Assembly (NCBI GenBank): GCA_942490945.1
Contig: CALNYZ010000017.1
Span: forward strand, 434,001 to 498,000
Direction: 5' to 3'
DNA: 64,000 nt
DNA from: CALNYZ01 sp942490945
GTDB lineage: Bacteria; Pseudomonadota; Gammaproteobacteria; UBA6429; Thiohalophilaceae
Each line of letters starts with the position of its first letter. Position 1 is the first letter of the stretch. The position numbers and the translations under genes were made by a program. Shown piece by piece: positions 59,027 through 64,000 of this stretch. The notes below the pieces were generated by a model. The model saw nothing but the letters and a program-made list of their open reading frames with translations, searched no databases and had not been told where the DNA came from.

Positions 59027-59695
59027 ATGTCTCTCCGTTCCAATACCGTCGTTCTGGCACTTATGTTTACCCTGGTCAGCTGCAGCAGCACCAGTGAAAA
59101 TCGGGAGATGAATCGTACTGAAAAAGGCGCCATCATCGGGGCCACCGTGGGCGCCTTGTTGGGTGGAATAGTCAAAAAAGACAAAAAGAAGGCTCTGTTA
59201 TTCGGGATAGTTGGCGGCGTCAGTGGGGCTCTGGTTGGAAATTACATGGATCAGCAGCGCCAGGACTTTGAAAAAGTGCTTAAGCCTGAACTCGACGCAG
59301 GAGCCATTGAGTTACAAAAAATGCCTGACAACCGGCTCATGGTAACGATGACGGGTACCAGTGCTTTCGAAACCGACTCAACACAAATCAAATCTGCATT
59401 TATCAGTCCGATGGACAAGATTGCCAAAGTTGTCAAAAAATATGGCAAAACTTCGCTCTATATAGTTGGTCATACTGATAATACCGGTTCCAGAGCCTAT
59501 AACCAGAAATTATCAGAAGACCGTGCGCGTGCAGTCGCTAATCACTTGCAGAGCAAAGAAGTCATAAGAGAACGTCTTACGTACCTGGGCCGCGGCGAAG
59601 ACGTACCAAGAGCAAGCAACAACACCGCAAGCGGCAGGCAGTTAAACCGTAGAGTAGATATTGTCATTGAGCCTATTGTCGAAAATAACTCCTGA
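59027..59695 (+). CDS. OmpA-family lipoprotein with glycine zipper
   Basis: This 222-residue protein starts at ATG 59027, backed by AAAGGA. The signal has lipobox LVSC, so it is probably lipid-anchored. A glycine-zipper-like segment (GAIIGATVGALLGGIVKK, then GIVGGVSGALVGNYMD) follows, and the C-terminal OmpA domain binds peptidoglycan through GHTDNTGSRAYNQKLSEDRARAV. A longer frame beginning at 58967 lacks support. The protein probably ties the outer membrane to the wall. It stands alone between the chemoreceptor and DUF1631 genes. Confidence 0.93.
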   Translation: MSLRSNTVVLALMFTLVSCSSTSENREMNRTEKGAIIGATVGALLGGIVKKDKKKALLFGIVGGVSGALVGNYMDQQRQDFEKVLKPELDAGAIELQKMPDNRLMVTMTGTSAFETDSTQIKSAFISPMDKIAKVVKKYGKTSLYIVGHTDNTGSRAYNQKLSEDRARAVANHLQSKEVIRERLTYLGRGEDVPRASNNTASGRQLNRRVDIVIEPIVENNS

Positions 59696-59976
59696 ATAGT
59701 CTTTGCTTGACTGCGTCTAAAAATATATTTGAGAACTGGTTTGCATATTCCATATTTAGCTTTCAAGACCACTTCAAAACCTGCCGTTGTTATATAGCGT
59801 AATCGGCACAAGTGTTCGTAAGTATGGAATGTGGAACCGCTGTTCTGAATCCACCGCCTGAGTTATGACCTGACTCAATTTAGAACGCAGCACAGCAAAT
59901 CTTCCACAATAATATTGAATCCATTTCTGACGAACAGTTCTGCCTGATCATAACTCTTGATTCGGGATGACTGGCA

Positions 59977-62580
59977 ATGACGAATAGTGACAGCGACAAT
60001 GTAGTGCTATTAAATGCAACCAACAGTGTAGCAACGCGAGTACGCTACACAAAATTATTTGAAAAATGTCAGACTATCACCACAAAACATTTGCAGGCTT
60101 CACTGCTAAACATGTTTGACAATGCGGATGATACCTTGTTCAGCATGGCAGAAAAGGCAGATCACACTACTGATCAAACCTATTTTTTTGATTCCATGCG
60201 TGTTGTCAGGTTACATCGCGAATCTATCGAATCAAAATTCAAGCATCTGATTCAACAGCAGTTCACAACCCGGTCCAAACATATTTCTCCTGTAGAAGAA
60301 TCAAGTCTTGAGACTATGAATTTTTCTGATCTTTCTTTGGTGGAAGAAGCCGATCTTGAAGAAACGATTGCCATTAAAAATATCGTCACGAAAATCAAGA
60401 ATAAATACACACAGGAACTGGGCGCCATAAACAAACGTATGGCACACATACTATCTTATGAAGTGCTGACAGATGATGACAACCCGGCCGGGCCAGTCAA
60501 GATTTGCGAGGCGTTTGTACATGCAGTCAAGGATCTGGATATCGATCTGAAGATCAGCCTGATAATTCTGAAACTGTTCGAGAAGGAATTACTGGTTGGC
60601 GTCGCTTCATTATACAAAGAATTGAACGAGTTCTTTATCACAGAGAACGTATTACCCAAACTAAAACTGGCAATCAGCAAGAAAGAACAGACCGCACGTT
60701 CCGACTCAGCAGCGGAACCTGACGCGCTTGCTGATTATAATGGTCATAGTCATGCCAATACCTCACACCTTCAGCAAGGACGTCCTTCTGGCAGTAATTA
60801 TTCACAGCAGGACACATCAATAAATCATCTGCATGCATTATTGCACCCAAATCAGAACATACCATCCCAAACAGGCATCTCTGGATACGCCACACAGTCA
60901 CCGAATAGCGTACACCCGACAAACGGAATGTTCGCATCGGCTGCTCAACCGGGCACGGCTGGTGGCACAGGCTCTACAAACGGTATTGATAGCGGGGATT
61001 CACAAGTTCAACAACCTGGTTCAGGCGAGTTCAATGCAACTCATTTTATCTCGGCGTTATCTTCAATTCAGACAAACGGTCCCACTTATAACCCGGATAA
61101 CCTCGCCCCGTTGAGCCCAAGCGACATAACACAACATGTCATACAGCAAATTCAGAAACAGCATCAGGGATTTGATGCCTCACAACTTAACCCGCTTGAT
61201 AAAGATGTAATTGATGTTGTCTCTATGCTGTTTGAATACATTCTGGATGACAAGAATATCATTGCCAGCGCCAAGGCATTGATTGCCAAATTGCAAATAC
61301 CCATGATCAAGGCTGCAATAATTGACAAGGAGTTTTTCGCCACAAATGGTCACCCGGCACGGGCTTTACTAAACAGCCTGGCTAAAGCAGCGCTCATTAT
61401 TGGTGACAATGAGAGCGATGAAACACAATCCCTGTTAAACAAAATACAGCAGATTGTTGAAACAATTATCAGTGATTTTCAGGATGACATTTCAATCTTC
61501 CAGTTACTGTTGACAGAATTTGAAAACTACATGGAAGAGCATGAACAGGAAGTACATGTTGCCCATGAAGGGATAACACAAAAAGGCAAGTTCAAGGAGG
61601 ATTATGCTCTCGCCACACAATGGGTTGAAAGCACACTGACATCTATCTTGCAGGAAAAAGTATTACCTGAGCCTGTGGTCGCATTACTAAAAGGACCCTG
61701 GAAAAAAGTCATGTTACATACCTTCCTCAACAGTGGTCAGGACAGTAATACCTGGAAAAATCAGACGCGTTTTATTGATATACTCATCTGGTCTGTGCAA
61801 CCAAAAAACGTCAAAGTTGACCGCAGTATGTTGGGAAACATAATCCATCAATTGTTGACAACATTACGCAATGGTCTCACGACGATCGGCGCCACTGAAG
61901 CTGATATTCAATCGGTATTAAACACCCTTGAACCTTATCATGTTGCCAGCGTTAAAGGTGAGCTTTATCATACCCATACTGAAAAACCTGAACACGCCAC
62001 TTCTGATGAAAGCAATCTGGACGAATACAATATTGAAGTCAGTGAAGTAAAAAATGTTGAATTTGACAAACTTTGTGAAGACACTGGCGAATTTGATCTT
62101 GATACCATTAATGAAACCATCAGGCAACTTGAACAGGAGCTTGACTCGCTGGATGATCTGGAAGAATCAATGGAAACATTCCAGAATAATTATGCGGATA
62201 AACTCGACCATGACATGGAAACGCAGGACAAAGTGCTAATGGAAAATATTGTGCTCAGCGACTATGGAACACAAGAGCCTGATGCTGAACAGGTAGAAGA
62301 CGAATACCTTGAACTTGCACGACATCTTGAGCAGGGTAAATGGGTAGAATTCACAAATGATGAAGGCAAACAGGTTCGCGCAAAACTTGCCTGGAAAAGT
62401 GACTTGTTAGGTGAATTTACTTTTACGGACTGGCGCTTTAATGTGGTTGCTGACAAGTCACTGAACGGGTTCGCAACTGAACTACGCCGTGGCAGTGCCA
62501 TGATACTTGATGACGTACCGATTCTTGACCGGGCATTGTCTGCAGTAATGGATACACTGTCACTGCAAAAACAGGCATGA
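59977..62580 (+). CDS. DUF1631 family protein
   Basis: This is an 867-residue cytoplasmic protein with a helical N-terminus (about 1-235), a low-complexity Gln/Ser/Gly/Asn linker (about 240-390), a second helical block (about 400-650), an acidic coiled-coil stretch (about 690-760) and a C-terminal beta-rich domain (about 775-850). The last part (GKWVEFTNDEGKQVRAKLAW ... GEFTFTDWRFNVV) looks like the PilZ-type fold, but the RxxxR and D/NxSxxG c-di-GMP motifs are not seen. DUF1631 is a recognised family without an assigned function. It may belong to the signalling network of this window. Confidence 0.88.
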   Translation: MTNSDSDNVVLLNATNSVATRVRYTKLFEKCQTITTKHLQASLLNMFDNADDTLFSMAEKADHTTDQTYFFDSMRVVRLHRESIESKFKHLIQQQFTTRSKHISPVEESSLETMNFSDLSLVEEADLEETIAIKNIVTKIKNKYTQELGAINKRMAHILSYEVLTDDDNPAGPVKICEAFVHAVKDLDIDLKISLIILKLFEKELLVGVASLYKELNEFFITENVLPKLKLAISKKEQTARSDSAAEPDALADYNGHSHANTSHLQQGRPSGSNYSQQDTSINHLHALLHPNQNIPSQTGISGYATQSPNSVHPTNGMFASAAQPGTAGGTGSTNGIDSGDSQVQQPGSGEFNATHFISALSSIQTNGPTYNPDNLAPLSPSDITQHVIQQIQKQHQGFDASQLNPLDKDVIDVVSMLFEYILDDKNIIASAKALIAKLQIPMIKAAIIDKEFFATNGHPARALLNSLAKAALIIGDNESDETQSLLNKIQQIVETIISDFQDDISIFQLLLTEFENYMEEHEQEVHVAHEGITQKGKFKEDYALATQWVESTLTSILQEKVLPEPVVALLKGPWKKVMLHTFLNSGQDSNTWKNQTRFIDILIWSVQPKNVKVDRSMLGNIIHQLLTTLRNGLTTIGATEADIQSVLNTLEPYHVASVKGELYHTHTEKPEHATSDESNLDEYNIEVSEVKNVEFDKLCEDTGEFDLDTINETIRQLEQELDSLDDLEESMETFQNNYADKLDHDMETQDKVLMENIVLSDYGTQEPDAEQVEDEYLELARHLEQGKWVEFTNDEGKQVRAKLAWKSDLLGEFTFTDWRFNVVADKSLNGFATELRRGSAMILDDVPILDRALSAVMDTLSLQKQA

Positions 62581-62583
62581 TTA

Positions 62584-63489
62584 CTATCTATTAATCGTAT
62601 TATTGCGTATAAATCTGACTGCCTTCTCAATAACAGCCTTGTTACGCAGGATTCGCGTATGTCCCAGACCATCAGTGATCAGTAATTCGGAATTTCGCCA
62701 CGCCGACGCCAGGCGACGACTCATATTCACAGGAACACCCTCGTCATTCTTGTCATGTATAATCAAGGCAGGCACATCAAGATAGCTGGCATTAATTTCC
62801 GCCGTCAACATGTTCCATATATTATCGTTAAAGCGCTGTTCCAGTTTGCGCAGAAAAATCGCTTGCGCCTTGTCACTCAGGCTGATTGCTTTACAGAAAC
62901 GTTGCACCAAAAAAAGCATGTCGTTGGGCGAACTTAACAGCACGACACTGTCACAACGCAGTGAATGTCGGAGTGCATAGGCCAACACCAACGTACCAAA
63001 AGAATGTGCAATGAATCCGGTTACTGATCCCAGGCTATCACATACTTTTTGCAGTGCTTCCTCAATTTCAAAAAAATTGCTTTCACTGCCACTGGATAGA
63101 CCATGTCCCGGTGCATCCAGCGCAACAACCTGAAATCCGGAATCCAGTAACGGTTGCACAAATGCACCCATTTGTGTTGCGCGGCCACTCCAGCCATGTA
63201 ACAGGACAACCACAGGCGCACTACTCGCCTGTCTTGCATCTACGGTGTCTTCAGGTAGCCATTGATACACCGCAACCTTGTGCGTATTGGTATGTACGTA
63301 ATATACCTTTGCCCTGGCTCGCCATTTCTTTTCCCGAGCTGGTACGGCATATCGCGGTGACTTAAACCATAAAAAATAGGCCCGTTCTGCAGCATAATAA
63401 GGAAATACCTTGCTCAACAGCGACATAAAAGATTTGTAAATTCGAAATTTTAGCGGGATTTCTTTTTTGTATGATTTGGTTTTATCCAC
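62584..63489 (-). CDS. Alpha/beta hydrolase
   Basis: This is a 301-residue cytoplasmic hydrolase. The nucleophile elbow is AHSFGT, with the oxyanion strand VVLLHGWSGR, catalytic Asp in HDKNDEGVPV and catalytic His in DGLGHTRIL. The first 45 residues contain an amphipathic or membrane-associated segment. The substrate is not known. It converges with the DUF1631 gene with 3 bp between stop codons. Confidence 0.88.
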   Translation of the reverse strand: MDKTKSYKKEIPLKFRIYKSFMSLLSKVFPYYAAERAYFLWFKSPRYAVPAREKKWRARAKVYYVHTNTHKVAVYQWLPEDTVDARQASSAPVVVLLHGWSGRATQMGAFVQPLLDSGFQVVALDAPGHGLSSGSESNFFEIEEALQKVCDSLGSVTGFIAHSFGTLVLAYALRHSLRCDSVVLLSSPNDMLFLVQRFCKAISLSDKAQAIFLRKLEQRFNDNIWNMLTAEINASYLDVPALIIHDKNDEGVPVNMSRRLASAWRNSELLITDGLGHTRILRNKAVIEKAVRFIRNNTINR

Positions 63490-64000
63490 ACCGACTGCTC
63501 ATATGAGTTGTTATTAAACCGGGAATTATCATAATTTCCGATTCAATATCAAAGATTAACATTTTATTAATACTGATATATTACTCATCTCGCAATACGG
63601 CAACCAGCACAAGTTTCGCAGTAACCAGACTTATGCCAGCCGATGAACACCACCATCACATCAGTGACGAGAATAACAACCGTGGTCGTAAACTGACAAG
63701 GCAGGAAAACTGACAAGTACCTTCATGTCCGGAGCATACCTGATGATTGGTCCCAACATTCCAGCCAGCGCATATAAAAAAGATGAGGATGCAGAAATAG
63801 CTCGTATGTGTCCATCGCTCATTAATTAAACGATTACTATGAAGCAGGAGAATTATTACAGATTACTCGGTAAATAATATCGTTGCGATATCTGCTGCCA
63901 CTCGTGACCTATTCGAACGCATCACCGACTTCCTCAAAATGCGTGCCTTTAATTCTGTTTTTGTTGTCCGGCGGTGGTCCATGATGCGGAAGTGGCGGCG
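63490..64000. other. Terminal region with no supported gene
   Basis: This 511-bp stretch follows the hydrolase start to the window edge. It holds short open frames (for example a His-rich 26-codon frame near 63631-63711 and a 34-codon frame near 63725) and an open frame running off the right edge on either strand. None matches a family I recognise. The pattern of short broken frames could mean decayed genes. Confidence 0.4.

Noticed and set aside
63490..64000. Transposase or phage-integrase fragment at the right edge
   Set aside because: No catalytic motif or inverted repeat could be identified in any frame.

Overview
The window looks like chromosomal DNA of a free-living gammaproteobacterium of moderate GC content. 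The evidence is a proteobacterial-type rRNA operon with tRNA-Ile and tRNA-Ala in the spacer, a mutH gene (a family largely restricted to Gammaproteobacteria), erpA, a TyrS/M23 peptidase/anmK/erpA/argC neighbourhood that from memory resembles the one in Pseudomonas, and moderately AT-biased codons throughout. No prophage, insertion sequence, CRISPR array or plasmid backbone was recognised. The genus cannot be set from reading alone.

Layout. 1-5300 is an rRNA operon on the minus strand (16S, tRNA-Ile, tRNA-Ala, and 23S running off the left edge) with its leader, boxA-type antitermination sites and a strong promoter. 5500-11700 is a signalling block: a REC-GGDEF-EAL protein, a small orphan protein, a response regulator whose N-terminal domain is a paralogue of that small protein, and a convergent sensor kinase coupled to a periplasmic solute-binding protein. 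11900-22600 is housekeeping: tyrS, an M23 peptidase, anmK, citrate synthase, erpA, bactofilin, a membrane coiled-coil protein, argC, a ClC antiporter, a thioredoxin-like protein and hemJ. 22600-26800 holds an HDOD protein, rubredoxin, thiD-thiE and hemL. 26800-35500 carries a lipoprotein hydrolase, a DedA-PAP2-LssY fusion, a LON-domain protein, ubiX, mpl, rnd and a phospholipase D family enzyme. 35600-46100 has an adenylate kinase with a histone H1-like tail, ppa, a YfcE-like phosphoesterase, a PAS-GGDEF-EAL protein, moaE-moaD/moaC, mutH, an HDOD-GAF protein and a glutamate-synthase-like flavoprotein. 46100-64000 contains a methyltransferase relic, an unknown gene, a diguanylate cyclase, a DUF502 protein, a compact lipid-type gene set (fatty acyl-AMP ligase with carrier domain, P450, phosphopantetheinyl transferase, DUF374 acyltransferase), another GGDEF-EAL protein, a chemoreceptor, an OmpA-type lipoprotein, a DUF1631 protein and an alpha/beta hydrolase.

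How the genes work together. Four GGDEF/EAL proteins, two HDOD proteins, a chemoreceptor and a two-component module indicate dense c-di-GMP and sensory signalling. The housekeeping genes cover translation, cell-wall turnover and recycling (M23 peptidase, AnmK, Mpl), haem synthesis (HemL, HemJ), thiamin, molybdopterin, Fe-S assembly and prenylated flavin/ubiquinone synthesis.

The most promising undescribed items are the adenylate kinase fused to a lysine/alanine-rich histone-like tail; the acyl-ligase/carrier/P450/PPTase/acyltransferase cassette at 49.8-54.6 kb, which may make or attach an oxidised fatty-acyl group; the small-protein/response-regulator domain pair at 7.65-8.7 kb; and a DedA-PAP2-LssY fusion whose phosphatase signature is eroded.
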